64,000 bases of DNA from Hirundichthys speculiger (lineage: Eukaryota; Chordata; Actinopteri; Beloniformes; Exocoetidae): NCBI GenBank assembly GCA_018398805.1, contig JAGFBZ010000289.1, positions 3,737,001 to 3,801,000 of the forward strand, given 5' to 3'. The notes under the pieces were generated by a model, which was given only the letters and a program-made list of their open reading frames with translations, was not told where the DNA came from and searched no databases. Positions 35,201 to 47,818 of the stretch are shown piece by piece. Numbering within the stretch: the stretch's first letter is position 1; every line of letters starts with the position of its first letter. The position numbers were made by a program, and so were the translations under genes.

Positions 35201-38200
35201 TAGTGGTGACGAAGAGAGGAATTGAGAGTGAAATGATCATATATTTGAGGATTTTATTTTATTTTTTTTTTCATTTATGATACAATCTGGTCAACTGCCT
35301 TAACCTGCTCTAATCTACCAAAGCCTGCCGCCAACATGACAGCAGCTGCTGCAACCCGCCACCAGGCTGCAACCAAACTGCTACAGCAGCCTCTGTGTTT
35401 TATGATCTCTGTCACAGCTGACCAAGGTAACAGAACTGCTACTTGTTACCTCTGATATTGATCTACCTGTAATTTAAACCACAAATCCTTGTCCACAGGT
35501 CCTGATCTTCTGCCATGGTACCAAAAAAATTGTCATCCCAGCTGAGACAATTTCTACTGTTATTTATTTCAGATGATGACATTGTTTTTTGTTTGTTTGT
35601 TTTGTTTTTCTGTATTTAAAAAGGCGTATGGAGTTGTTTTTTTAACCAAATTAAGAATGTTTGAAAGAGGTGGATTGAAGGGTGAAGCAGGGTCTCACAT
35701 TATTTCCAAATAAGGTAATATTTTATTTCAGACCAATTTTAATCTTTTCTTGTTTGCCGTTTTGAAAGAGTGTGTGGTCACACTCAAGTCCACTTGACTG
35801 TTAAACTTGACCTGTCATCATATGTGCACATAGAGGGAAATAAGTAAACAAAATGAGGACTACATATATTTTTCTACAACTCTGTAAGCCATTTTCACAA
35901 AGCCTTTTCTTAAGCTGGTAAACATGTCTAAAGTGGTAGCATCCGTTGTGCACTTAAAGTAGACTATATTATAGCAGGTGTTATGACTTTGGGTGGATTT
36001 ACATCCCCTATATGGCCCAAAGTGTGCATGCCAAGCTAAAACAAGAAGAGGCCAAACCAACCAAAACCAACTGTGGAATTCATGAGAGTCCAAAATCCCT
36101 AAATTCAGCCAAAAGATATTCACAGTTGCCCTACAGTTGAGACCATAACAAATGGATGGCAGGTTGTGGCAGGTTGGTAAAACCCCGATGGCAGGTTGTG
36201 GTTAACTGCCACAGCTGCAAATTGAGCCAGTCCTTGCTGCACTTTTATTTATTTTCTGATATGGTTGCAGCATGTAATCTCAATGACTGAAGATTAACTT
36301 GTAGCTCTCCAAATGGAGAAGTAATGATTTGAGGATTAGCCTGTAAGTGCTGATTTTCTTCTCATTTTTTTTTTCACTTTCATTTGGGCTTGTAACCATT
36401 TATGTTGGACACAACAAGTAACAAGTAATTGTAACCTGGTTTATGGAATGTTTGTTGCTTTGAATGGACATTCATGCTGCTGACAATGTGATGTGGTTAC
36501 AGGTTCAGCTGCTCACCAGGAACATACAGCTATCATTGTTGATCAGTGTTGGCAGAGAGATGTGAGGACATCCATCACCTTCAGGTATGCTCGCTGTAGT
36601 TCTGCAGTTGTTCATTACAGCTACACTTGACATAAATATAGAAGTGTTTCTGTTACAAGCCTATTTTAGTTTTAAACTAAAATCTGTTGCTTTGGCACAC
36701 ATGTCTGCTTGGTGGATCAGAGGAGTTACCTGAAGTCAATTATCATATTTATCATTTGTTGGCTAAATGGAAATAAAAGATTTATAAAGAGGTCATTTAT
36801 GAAGAAGTAAGGAGTTTGCGTGTTTATGTATAAATATGTAAACACACACATGAATTAAGAATTAAAAAAAGAGCAAATCCTGCTGATAACTGTAACAAAT
36901 GGCAAATATTTGCCGAAAAATAATAATTACTGTCTTTGTATCAGGTAGAACATCCTGAATTGAGTGTATTGACCCCTTGACTCAGGTATCGTGTGTCTTA
37001 GACACCAAACACAGCAGTGTTATATTTCAAGTGTTCCCCGAACCTAGACAGCCGTGCACCGTCTGGCACAAACTGTCTGTCTCCCTCATCAGTGATGTCT
37101 GGGCAACGTAGGAACATCGAACATCAGGCTGGTAGTCTGGTCTGGACCTGCTGCAGGAGTGAATCCTTCTGAGGGGCTGTCAGCTACTGCAGTGTGGTCT
37201 ATAAAATAGATAAATAAGTAAAAATGACAAATAACATAAATATATAAACTTGCATCAGGCAATTTTACATGCACCAAAATAATATGATGTAAATATTGCT
37301 ATGAAGTTGTATTGACGATAAATAAACCTGCATTTCAGCAGATCTTTCTCCCAGCTCCTGCAGCCTCCCCTGGTCCTCCACCTCCCTGCTGTGTTTGCAC
37401 CTCCTCTTCTCCTAATTCCAGCTCGTCCTCTGACCTCTTCTAACTCTTCTTCCCGTGTCAGAGGACGTAGAAGTTGACATTGCTGAATAAAACCATAGAT
37501 AAGGGTTGATCTAAACAAATTAAAATAAAAGTTAAAAATTATAAATCATGGGTATAAGAGTTACCCTACTTATAGGCCTACTCTTATATGAATAAAACTA
37601 AGTAGCAAGTTATTGCGGTAACGAACATCATACTTTTCAGGTTTAGCTATGGTAACCTGTTTCACAGTCACATAAGAAAAACAAAAAGAAAAAAAAAGTG
37701 GAACATACAACCCTGTAACATGTGTACAAGACTGTAGTTGTCGGTCATTACTGAGATGTTTAAATCCCTGTACAACAGTCCAGTCTCAGACTAGGTAGAA
37801 ATGCATTCATTCTGTGTCACAGATTAGTTAGTGTTGTCAAAAAAATAACTGAGAAGTTTATTACTTTGAACAACTAATCAACTTGTAATAACCTGCGCTT
37901 TCTAATTTATACGATTCTTGTCTGTAATCTTTGAAACATTTGAGTTGCTATCATTGCTGAAAACACACACAACAGTGCTTATACATTCCTTTTGTTTTTG
38001 TTATGTCCTTTTGCTTAGTTTTCTTATTTTAATTCATCTAAAAAAAAAAATTGCTTTATCTTGTCAGTCGACATACAAGACAAATCCACATGTATCACTG
38101 TGTCGTCCAGTCAGCTCAGGGGTCACTTGTATTTGTGACAGTGCAGGATCCGCCACAGACCTGTAGAGGGCTCCAGAGAGCAAAAACGGACAAAGAACGA

Positions 38201-39954
38201 GGAGAGACAATACGTACATAGCCAACCAAAAAAATAAAAACAAAACAAAAAGAGAAAATCTTCTTTAAATTGTTTTCTGCTATCTCAACCATTGTGCCTT
38301 TTTTTTCTCCTAATAATTGAATTCAATGAGCAAGTGGTGGTTAGCATGTGGCTAATCTAGACCTGCTATAAAGCAACACACTGAAAGAGGTTAAAAACTA
38401 ACAAGATATTAGGGGTGAAATAGATGCTCCAATTGTTTTAAGGAAATTACTTAGATGTGCTAACAACAATGCAATGTGGTATACAAGATCATATGACTTC
38501 TCTACATCATCTTGTGGTTTAACACAGGTTGAGCTAAACCTCAGGTAAATTAATGACAGAGCAATTGACCCATTTAGTCTCAGCTTGGATATTGACCTGT
38601 TTTTTTTGGATATCTGACTCCTAGCCTTGCTGCAGAACACACTGTGGACTCTGTGCTTTCAATAGCAATCAGCGATCTCTCTCTGCTTGATGAAACTTTA
38701 ATATCTTGTGAATGTGTATATGAGTTTATACATATTTTGTAGCAGTCAGACTGTGGAATTTATGGGGCATAATTGCAATGAGGCTGAGGGGTTATTTATT
38801 CAAACTATGGCACAATCTTACCTCAGTATTTTCAAATGCTGCTCAGAACTCGTCTATATCCCATATACCTTTATCTTCTCCAGGCCACCCTGTTTTTATG
38901 GCATCTTTCTAGCTTATCCATTTTAGACCCTGATCTCATCAAGATTCCAGTAGGTGTGGAATGGATTTTGACTTTTAGGTTTCAAATGATATAGTTCTCA
39001 TCTCTCCCCTCAGAGGGTTGCGAAAAAAGCAAAGAAATTGAGATATTCCTTAAGTCTCACTGAAAGCTCCCAAATCCTCTCAAATGACAATGCGATGCAG
39101 CTCAGTGGGATTATTATTTTTAACTGACATATTGCATATTGTCGGTATGCTAATAATTATTTGTAAGTTGAGGGGAAATGTGTGTGCATATATCTACATA
39201 CATGGCAATGCATAGTTCCTCAGACAATGAGTAGATTATTGTGGATTTCACTCTCCCTTCATAATAGTGAACTATAGAACCTTTGCTCACACACATCCAT
39301 TAAATATTCCCTTTCAAAAAAATGAACTGCATTGCAATATAAATTTTAAGATATATTAGATGAAGGAATCCTTTTCATCAAAGGCATGCTCGTGAGCTTG
39401 CAGGATGTATTCTGATAAAACCGATATGTATAAGGAAAGCCAAGGTGCGCGAGTATATGTAAAAGAAATGTGTTTGCTGATGAAACCTTGACATGAAGAT
39501 GATACACATAAGCAGCATGATTGCGACATCTACTTTGAATTTCATCTCATCCATAAGGGTCAATTTAACTTGTAGAGTTCATCCCACGGCTGAAATATGG
39601 CTTTGGCAGAAGAGTGAAACCTCCCCTGTACTGGAAGGAAAAGACGCGTTAAGTGTCTGGACGACGTAGATGGGGGGGCTACTGTTCCCCCATTGCAATT
39701 TGATGCCAAAATATAAAAAAAAAATGGAATGGAACTCTAGAGACACCATAAGGCGACTTTTTTTTCCCCTAACTGTCTAAATTACATTACAATGATCTGC
39801 TGCAACAGTCAGGATCCACCAGTTTTCACTGAATAAAACATGTAACCAAAAGGGAAAAAAAAACACACTTATGGAGTAATGCTAAACAGCATAGCGAACT
39901 GCCTCTGAATACAATGACGTGTACCCCATACAAATATCAGGCAAGCACTTTAAA
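32211..39954. other. Long stretch with no supported gene
   Basis: AT-rich sequence with A/T runs, and a short (TAGC)5 tract at 33196-33215. A repeat-tail-like word ATGACAATAAACTCCATTTG lies near 34778, and a small tandem GGCAGGTTGTGG occurs near 36165-36200. Open frames are all under 90 codons and carry no domain. Confidence 0.35.
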
Positions 39955-40022
39955 GTACAACTTTATTTCTACAAGCACATTTAAAACAACTTTAGTTGAC
40001 CAAGGTGCTCCAAATGAAACTC
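39955..40022 (-). repeat. LINE/SINE 3'-tail-like repeat (tentative)
   Basis: ACAACTTTATTTCTACAAGC, then TTTAAAACAACTTTAGTTGA and CCAAGGTGCTCCAAATG, resembles a common teleost retroelement tail read in reverse. Confidence 0.4.
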
Positions 40023-42062
40023 ACCATAATAATTAATAGATATAACTAGAATGATAATATAATAGCATCAAGGTTAGACCAAAAAATAAGTGCAGAGAAA
40101 ACAGATGAAAAATACAGAGTACTCGAGGTGATTGACGGCAGGAAAACTTGTTTATCGTCGACCTGCAGCTGTGTCTGCAGGGTCTGATGGCAGTCATTAT
40201 TTTATGCTGGTCAGGTAGCACGCTCCATTTCCTAGCCTGTCAGCATGGACAAGCTAAACACAGGGCTTTTTGACACTGGCATTTTACATAGCTCATTCTC
40301 ACTGACAACTCCAATTGAAAGGAGACTTGACGTAATGTCATTTCCCTTGGGCCCCCCTGGCAACCTAAGTGCTGTGTTTACAGTTTTAGAGGGAGATCAG
40401 CACTGTCTGGGATGATTTTGTTTCTTCTAGGTATCGAGAGCAAAATGTCGCATTTGGCGTCCTTGCTCCAAGAAAAAGTTGTCCACACTTCAGATGGCAT
40501 TTTTTGATGAAGCAGAGCACAGTCTTTGAATTCTAATCTGTTTTAATTCTAATTCTTTGTCTGTTATTGACACAACAATAATGGCATCCATCACAAGGCA
40601 CTCCCATTTGATTTGGATGTGTCAGCTTGTGACGAATATTTAGTAGTGGTTGCGTTTCATCATGTTGCTTGAGCCTTTGGCGTTCTTCATTCCCATGTCA
40701 TCACGCACTAAAGCGCACAATGTCTTTATTGTCACTTTACCAGTGCATTGGTTGTACCAATACTATACCCTGAACGCAAAAGCTGCAAAGTTAGTTATGG
40801 AAATGTATGAACACGTCACAGGAAAAAATAATCATCAGTCCAGAATATCCATCCATCCATCCATTGTCTATGCCCGCTTAATCCTATGCAGAGTCATGGG
40901 GACCTGCTGGAGCCCAAGTCCAGAAAATTTTCCAAATCATCATACAGTAAACGGTTATGATATTTTTCATATGAAGTGTGCTCTGATGTGTCCAAAAATC
41001 TGTGACTGTTCTGACAACAAACCTAAATGGAATGGAATCCGAACTCATATCCTTGCAAAGCTTCCTTAAAAAGAGATAATTCTGTACCTGGATGTGAGGA
41101 AAGTCAGACTAAATTCTGACTCTAGCCTATAGAAGCATTTTGTCCTGAACATTATGTGGTTTTATTATCTGTGTAAGCATTATGCAGAGGTCAACTGATT
41201 TGCTATGGCTCACATCCACTATTTTTTTTTTAAAAGTAAATAATAGCCAGTTAAGTAGCCAGCTGACTAAATAGTAATATGTATGACCCATCTATGCCAG
41301 AGGTGCCTGGGGTCATACTCAAATAATAAATAATGGAAAAAAAGAATGAAATGTTGGTAATGAAATGAATGACCTTTAATTACTACAGAATATACACCTC
41401 TGATTTACTATGTATTCACACCAGTTCAAATTTCATGATTATTATTTGTTGAATTAAATTAACCGCAATCACACAAATATACAGTATAATGATTTACGAC
41501 ACAGTTGTGAGTTAGTCAGCTTGACTTAGAGGTTCTCAGTTAGAGAACTTTTAGTAGCAAGCTTTATTACCTTCATTCTGTTTGTTCCAGCCAGGCACCA
41601 AGGCAATTTGAGTTGTAATGTACCTTTGGAAAACAATTACTCAGCCTCCACTCCTATCGGCCCAGTGTGAAATTTAAAGAGGCTGGTATCCAAAGAGTCA
41701 CACATGGTCTTAAGCAAGGAGAATACTACCAAGTGAAGTCTAGTCATGTTTTAAGCACCTTTCAAAATATAAAGATATCACATATAAATGAACAAGTGAA
41801 AATCAGAGAGTAATAAATAGAAAGAGTAGGACAAGAATAGAGGAAAATGTCAAGATGGATGGTGTTATTGGATTATTAAATGATATATATTTTTCTTACT
41901 TTCTAAGTCTTGAGCTTCTGAACTTGGTTGATATTAAGCTGAAGTTACTGATGTGCTCACAAGATGTTCACACTGTTCATAAGGTAGCTGATAGATAAGA
42001 TAATGTTGCTGGTTGTGAGAGCTATCATACTCGTTACTACACATACATTTTTTTCTCTTACG
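40023..42062. other. Spacer with one SINE-like tail
   Basis: Nothing but the short repeat listed at 40851 was recognised. Confidence 0.3.
40851..40915 (-). repeat. SINE-like teleost repeat, copy 5 (tail only)
   Basis: ATCCATCCATCCATTGTCTA, then GCAGAGTCATGGGGACCTGC: inverted tail of the family at 14185. Confidence 0.7.
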
Positions 42063-42237
42063 ATTTTTGGATGAGAGTGGCGTTTATTGAAAGTGAAGAC
42101 TGAAAATAGGGAATAAGAGAGGGGGAACAATATGCAGCAGTAGGTCATGGGCCGGGAGTCATACTGACACCGGCTGCTATGAGGATGTATAGCCTTTGAA
42201 TATTGGATGCCTGCTCATCCAACTGAGCCATCTCCTG
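42063..42237 (-). repeat. tRNA-derived SINE
   Basis: On the minus strand the head carries a box A-like TGGCTCAGTTGG (plus-strand 42219-42230). A decayed box B region (GTATGACTCCCGGCCCATGA) follows, then CTGCTGCATATTGTTCCCCC, a body I recognise from fish tRNA-SINEs. The 3' end is near 42063. No intact tRNA fold. Confidence 0.65.
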
Positions 42238-42880
42238 TGTGATTGTATGACTTGCGTGATGCTTAGAAAGAGCATCATAATTCTTCAGATGAGGAAGCAG
42301 TCAATGATTTTAGGATTAGCATGCAAGTCTTGCAGATGATTTTTTTTTTTTTTTTTTAATTTTCCCTCAGACATCATCCTCTTATGGATGTGTCTTTCCA
42401 GCCTACATGACTCTGTGTTTCTATTCAGTTTCGACATGGATGAGTGGTGGATGAACCACTGGTGCTGTGAAGATGAGGACAGCTCTGATGAGGACTAGGT
42501 TTCTTTTCTTCAGCTACCAAATGTTGCAGATACAAGCTACATTTCAAGAAGAAACATGTTGAAGGGTAGTTGCAGTAAAAAATCTGGGAATCTATGTTGT
42601 TGTTCTGCTTTTCTATATAGGGAACTGGTTGTGCAGCCTCTAAGCCCACTTTAATCAAATAGCCTCACAAGATACAATAAGTATGCAAGTATGCTGGTAC
42701 ACATACACGTGTGTGTGTGGAACAAGGCTTCCAACCGACATGGTTGTGATGGACTACAAAAATGGCAGATGGTCAGGATGGAGTGCAGGTGTGAGGTTAG
42801 TAAGAGAAGGATCAAGAAGGAAGAAATGTAACCTCAAAGCTGGCTTGATTTCTTGCCACCAGGACCTTTAACTGCTCCGC
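42238..42880. other. Unique flank left of the duplicated segment
   Basis: Includes a poly-T run near 42342-42358 and (GT)n near 42709. No gene recognised. It ends at the first base of the 1.3-kb segment that recurs beyond the LTR element. Confidence 0.35.
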
Positions 42881-44179
42881 ACCTTTGCTGTTTAACTGGG
42901 AAACTGGTGTGTAGACTGCCTTGGTGGTGAGGAAACGCATCCAGCGGGCCCAGCAGCATGATCACACAACAATACAACAATGAAGCTTGACACAGCAAAC
43001 ATTACCCAAGCTAACTATTTCTAACTTTTAGTTCCTCCAAGAAGCAATCAAAGGTGTCATGATGTCTGGGCAGACCCATACTGACCTTGGTCACGGGCCA
43101 ACAGCTGGATGGTTGCACTCAGCTGGTAATTCAGTTCTAAGTGGCTCCGTCATCCTCATCCTGGAGCTTTCCATATTATCGGGTTGCACACAGGTGCCCT
43201 CTCTGCACGTCGATGCATCAGAAGGTCTCTGTCTGTCCGTCGCGGCCGAAGATGCCGCTGGATGAGGCAGGCCCCTCGGCCCGTGGCTGGTCACACTGAT
43301 TTGGGTTGAAAGTTGTTGTCTTTGCAGCCGGCAGGGTTGGGACAGATGTTTTGCCTGGGCTTGTGAAGATCAAAGAGAGAGAGATGTGCAGGAGCTGCTG
43401 GTATTTATTGTTAGCAGGGAACCCTGCTGGGTTTTTGGGGTCCATCCCCAACGAGAGGCCAGTGACACCACTTTTTACACCTGGTTGTGAAATCTAAAAC
43501 CCTGCAAAGCCTTCTGGGGTTTTTAATCATTTTTTAGTCATTTTTAGGTTCTTTGTCTCTCTGTCCTATGTCTTCAGACTTTGCTTGATCTCAGGCCTCT
43601 CTTGTAATTAACACATGGTGTGGCCGCACACCATTTAAGTGTAGTAATGTTGTATATGATTAGCCTGAACAGGATGTTCTGTTTTAGGATTTGGACATTT
43701 TATTTGAAGATCTTTTTGTATTATGGGTGTCGCTCTTGATTAGCATGTGTCTAACTTAGATGCACTTTAACACAATACCTAAACTACAGTTTTCCAAGTT
43801 TGGCCTTTATAACTGTGTGTGAAGTTAAGGCAGGTGATGTGATATGTCATCCCAATCATCTAATCAAGCACTTAACCTGGGTTTTGCTTGAATCATAATT
43901 ATTGACATGCACTGACACTTTAAGGAGCACTTGAAGTCACACGGACTGACGAGATAAGAAAAGGACATCACGCCGGCCTCAAGGAGATACGAAAATCTAT
44001 CACATGAAATTACAGTTTAACAGAGGCCAAAAGGTACAGAGCATGAATATAATCACTTGGCTAAAAATGACATCATCAAACGTTCAAACGCTACACATGG
44101 TGTGTCCATGTGTTTTGATGGGTGAGTGGTCATTTTTTTAACTTTGCCTAATGGAGACAGCTTCCCAAGTCCCTTTGTT
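42881..44179 (+). repeat. 1.3-kb direct repeat, copy A1 (left of LTR element)
   Basis: 1299 bp that recur as 50209-51508. By eye the copies differ only by GT present here at 43555-43556 and by three bases absent here near 43779. The segment has no TG..CA ends, no adjoining primer-binding site and no coding domain (the best frame is 68 codons), so it is not itself an LTR. It directly abuts the left LTR. The repeat starts with ACCTTTGCTG and ends with CCCTTTGTT. Confidence 0.95.
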
Positions 44180-44663
44180 ACGGCCCAGATATGGTGAGTT
44201 AGCCTAGTAGATGATGGAATGAGGGGAGTAACAAGGCGTGTAGATCAGGCGGCAAGCCGTTTATTAAAGGTAAAGTCAAAATAATAAATATAATGAAATC
44301 AAACTTGCTCTGCAACAAAAAGTCAAGCTCTCACATAGAGCAGCAACAAAAGACACGTTTTTCAACACACAATATGCCACACTAGTTAACAAAGTAGTCC
44401 AACACAGTTCAAACAAATGCCCTCAATGGCGGCAGATCTGTCTGTGGCTGACAGTCTGCCACGACTGCAGTTCTGACAGGTCTTTTATAGAAGGGAGGGT
44501 GATGAGAGGAGGGCCCAGGTGATGGCAACGCCGCTCAGCTGATTCAAGGGGGCGGAGCTTGGTACGGGAATCCCGGGACGTCACTCCCTCTTCCTGTCCG
44601 CAGCCGACAGCCGGGGATAGCCCACAGGACGCACCATGTCGCTGGCTCTCGTGGTCCGTAACA
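44176..44663 (-). repeat. LTR at the 3' side (sense) of the gypsy element
   Basis: TGTTACGGCCC to GGTCCGTAACA, 488 bp. The ends are themselves inverted repeats. It carries, in sense, TATAAAA at 44483-44489 and AATAAA at 44260-44265. It follows the polypurine tract. Its left neighbour is the end of repeat copy A1. Confidence 0.93.
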
Positions 44664-44673
44664 CCTCCCCACT
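44664..44673 (-). promoter_or_regulatory. Polypurine tract
   Basis: In sense AGTGGGGAGG directly abuts the LTR start TGTTACGG. It is the expected primer site for plus-strand DNA synthesis. Confidence 0.8.
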
Positions 44674-44735
44674 TAAGTTTGAAACCCTGGTTTCAGAACA
44701 AAAAAAAAACACAACCAACACACACCACAAAAATA

Positions 44736-45008
44736 CTACACTCGGGACAACGTGTCCGCAATAATATTTTCGGACCCCTTTTTGTGTTGGATCACCAGGT
44801 TGTGGTCTTGCACCCGCAAAGCCCACCTCATGAGCCTCTGGTTGTGATTGTACATGCGCGCAAGGAAGGTGATTGGATTGTGGTCGGTGTAGACGACCAA
44901 TGGCTGATTAGATGACCCCACATAGACGTCAAAATGTTTGTAGAGCCCATAATAAAGCCAAAGTTTCTTTCTCGATGGTGGAATATTTGAAACTGGTGTG
45001 TTTATCAA
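44736..45008 (-). pseudogene. Pol fragment: RNase H C-terminal part
   Basis: The genuine part begins near 44940 after a frame change and runs to the natural pol stop. It reads HFDVYVGSSNQPLVVYTDHN (the conserved YTDHN with an RNase H Asp), QRLMRWALRVQDHNLVIQHK and SENIIADTLSRV, the usual RNase H end in gypsy elements. The upstream part of the domain is in the 44929-46646 frame. The break falls in a short A/T homopolymer context (about 44931-44938). Sequence before about 44940 in this frame is shadow. Confidence 0.85.
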
Positions 45009-46646
45009 ACTTTCGAGAGAAGAAACTGACTGGGTGCTCTACCCCATTTGAGTCTTCCTGCAACAAAACCGCACCGGCACCGACAGCGCTAGCGTCAACC
45101 TCTATGTTGAACGGTTTTCCAAAGTTGGGGGCAGCGAGAACGGGAGCATGGCAAAGAAGAGTTTTAACGCTCTCAAATGCATGCTGACACTGAGGTGTCC
45201 AGGCGAACGGCATTTTGGGACTGGTGAGACTAGTGAGTGGCTGTGCTACCGCGGAGAAGTTTCGGCAGAAAGCCCGGTAGTAACCAGCCATTCCCAAAAA
45301 CCTGCGAAGCTCACGCCTGGTGGCAGGAACCGGGAACTCTGTGATGGATCTCACCTTCTCCTCAATAGGTCGAACCTGTCCCCGCCCAACCAGCCGGCCC
45401 AAGTATGTCACCGTGCCCCTCCCAAACTCACACTTGGCCAGGTTGAGAGTGAGGGAAGCGCAGGCGAGACGAGAAAACACTTCTCTTAGGCTGTCGACAT
45501 GCTCCTGCCAGCTAGCAGAAAACACAATCAGGTCATCCAAATACGCATTAACGTTAGCCACTCCTGCCAGAACTGTATCCACTAGCCTCTGAAATGTAGC
45601 TGGTGCGTTACATAAGCCGAAGGGCATGACTGTGTACTGCAGGAAATGATCGGGGGTAACGAACGCCGAAATCTCTGACGCGCGCGCCGTCAGAGGCACC
45701 TGCCAGTACCCTTTCAGAAGATCTAATTTCGTTACATATTTGGCAGTACCGAGTGTATCAACACAGTCTTCCATTCGTGGTAGTGGATATGAATCGGGCA
45801 CAGTCACCGCGTTTACCTTGCGAAAATCAGTTACAAAGCGCGGGGTGCCATCTGGTTTTCCTTCCAGCAAGCAGGGAGAGCTCCATGCGGAGGAACTGGG
45901 CTTAGCCAGCCCGTTTTGTAAAAGGTATTCACACTCCCTTTTCATCAACTCCCGTTTTTCGGGGTTTACACGGTAGGGATGCTGTTTTATGGGACGCACG
46001 TTTTCAACATTAATGTCATGTTCGATTACGGCCGTACGAGAGGGAACGTCACCGAACAGACAGGGGAACTCGGAAATAAGATTAAGAAGATCAACCAATT
46101 GGTTTTCCTCCAAGTGAGGAAGTTTTTCGGGCAACAACTCAATCATGGATGAATTTGGTAAACGCGCCGAAGGAGAGGAAGGGCGCGCTGGCAACCCATC
46201 CTCATCTTCTGGGCCAGAGGTTGCGATGACGGCAGCAGCAACACCCGCTGAAGTCACAACAACAGGCAACTCATCCCGAGAATGATAAGGTTTCAACATG
46301 TTAATGTGACACACTCTGCTTTTGCGCACGCGATCGGGGGTGTTCACAACATAGTCCGTATCACTAAGCACTCGTTTGATAACGTATGGTCCGGAGAAAC
46401 GCGCTGACAGCGAGGAACCGGGGATCGGTAGTAAAGTGAGGACTTTATCTCCGACCTCAAATCTACGAGCCACAGCGGACTTGTCGAATCGGTTTTTCAT
46501 CTCCAATTGGGTAGATGAAAGCGCTTTTCGAGCGAGGGCACGCGCATGGTGTAATCGGTCACGAACCTGACTAACATAGTCTAGCACGTTTTTCTTAGAT
46601 GACTCAGAGGAAAAAAACTGCTCTTTTAGAGCGCGCAAGGGACCGC
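44929..46646 (-). pseudogene. Pol fragment: integrase C-terminus, reverse transcriptase, start of RNase H
   Basis: A 651-codon open frame extends up to 46884, but homology starts near codon 81 (about 46646). Codons 100-200 hold the integrase C-terminal region with a GPY/F module (LSARFSGPYVIKRV) ending in CHINMLKPY. After a linker of about 50 residues the reverse transcriptase spans about 250-500, with PRFVTDFRKVNAVT, KLDLLKGYWQVPL, MPFGLCNAPATFQRL and the catalytic YLDDLIVF at 448-455. The connection has FLGMAGYYRAFCRNFS. RNase H begins at about 590 with PFNIEVDASAVGAGAVL and IEKETLALLWAL. Integrase C-terminus joined upstream of RT is direct evidence for the copia-like order. No chromodomain is seen. 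Confidence 0.93.
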
Positions 46647-47086
46647 AAAGTATGCCCAAACACAAGCTCAGCTGGACTGAACCCCAGTGAGTCTTGAATG
46701 GATTCGCGTGCAGCAAAGAGAACAAATGGTATTCCCTCATCCCAGCTACGACCCGATTCCAAACAGTATTTGCGCAGCATTGATTTGAGAGTCTGGTGCC
46801 ACCTCTCCAGAGCACCCTGTGACTCTGGATGGTACGCGCTGGAGACAGCGTGCTGGATGTTAAGCGTTTTAAGAACCTGTACAAACAACCTGGACTTAAA
46901 ATTAGTACCTTGGTCTGTTTGTACAGTCTTTGGCAGGCCGAAAGTACAAAAGAACTTCGTCAGGGCGCGCACAACAGATCTAGCAGTGATGTTACTCAGG
47001 GGCACCGCTTCAGGGAAGCGAGTGGCGGCGCACATGATGGTAAGAAGGTACTGGTTACCTGACTTCGTTCTGGGTAGTGGACCCAC
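46604..47086 (-). pseudogene. Pol fragment: integrase catalytic core
   Basis: 160 codons. QYLLTIMCAATRFPEAVPL leads to the second catalytic Asp in TVQTDQGTNFKS (Asp 58) and the Glu in SQGALERWHQTL (Glu 94). Their spacing is 35 residues, as in retroviral and gypsy integrases. The first Asp falls just upstream, next to a frame change within an A/T run at about 47108-47111. The lower end changes frame near 46640-46655 into the RT-bearing frame. The enzyme joins element DNA to the host chromosome. Confidence 0.92.
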
Positions 47087-47105
47087 GCAGTCGACTATGA
47101 CACGC

Positions 47106-47798
47106 TCAAAACGGCTCCCCTACAGCTGGTATGGGATGCAACGGAGCCGGTGGGATGACCTGATTGGGCTTTCCTGCCAATTGACAAACGTGACAAGAGC
47201 GACAGTGAGCGGCGACGTCAGCCTTTAGACCTGGCCAGAAAAAATGTTTCAACACAAGATTGTATGTTTTGCGAACTCCCAGATGTCCAGACCATCTGTC
47301 CTCGTGAGCTAAACACAACACCTGCTCACGGTAACAGACAGGAACAACAATCTGTCTCACAACGCACCAATCCACTTTTTCAGCCAGAGGAGGAGACCAC
47401 TTACGCATGAGAATCCCATCTTCCGTGTAGTAACACGGGTGATCAGAGTCCCGTTCTGTACTCACCACCGCTGCGAAACACTTCGCCAGGCTTTTGTCCT
47501 CTTTTTGGGCAGCAGCGAGGCGCTCTCGCGTCACTGGTAACCAAGACGTTGGCGTATCTGAAGGAGAAACGCCGGAGCCGCTTACCTTCTCCGCTTTGTG
47601 CACTAGAGGAGATTCCAGCTCGGTCTGCTCTGAAAGAACAGGCATCAACACACTGTTAGATAAATCCACATCGCTAGAGTCACCAGTCTCCTTGGCTAAT
47701 TTCCGAGCCTGAGCGCGCGTAATGGCGCAGGAAGGATACAGGCGGGTCTGCGTAATATCAGATTCACACACAGGCGCAGCGTCCAGCACTTCGAGCAC
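47106..47798 (-). pseudogene. Pol fragment: protease-integrase linker and integrase zinc-binding domain
   Basis: 230 codons. Residues 1-90 are a low-complexity linker typical between protease and integrase. Residues 145-210 form the HHCC zinc-binding domain: His165 and His172 in LAHEDRWSGHLGVRKT, and Cys202 and Cys205 in CRSCHVCQLAGK. The frame ends at a TGA created at about 47107, directly before the first catalytic Asp region, so the integrase is cut between its N-terminal and core domains. It starts after another frame change near 47828-47832 that separates it from the protease. Confidence 0.9.
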
Positions 47799-47818
47799 GG
47801 GCTCAACCTTGCCACCTG

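Noticed and set aside
42130..42237. tRNA gene on the minus strand
   Set aside because: Box B is degraded and the sequence runs into a typical SINE body. No acceptor stem pairing.
42881..44179. A1/A2 as LTRs of a second, outer retroelement
   Set aside because: No TG..CA ends, no primer-binding site or polypurine tract next to them, and nothing internal other than the complete gypsy element, whose own LTRs account for the structure.
46698..47228. 176-codon plus-strand frame over the integrase
   Set aside because: Antisense shadow of the GC-rich pol region. The minus strand has clear integrase motifs.
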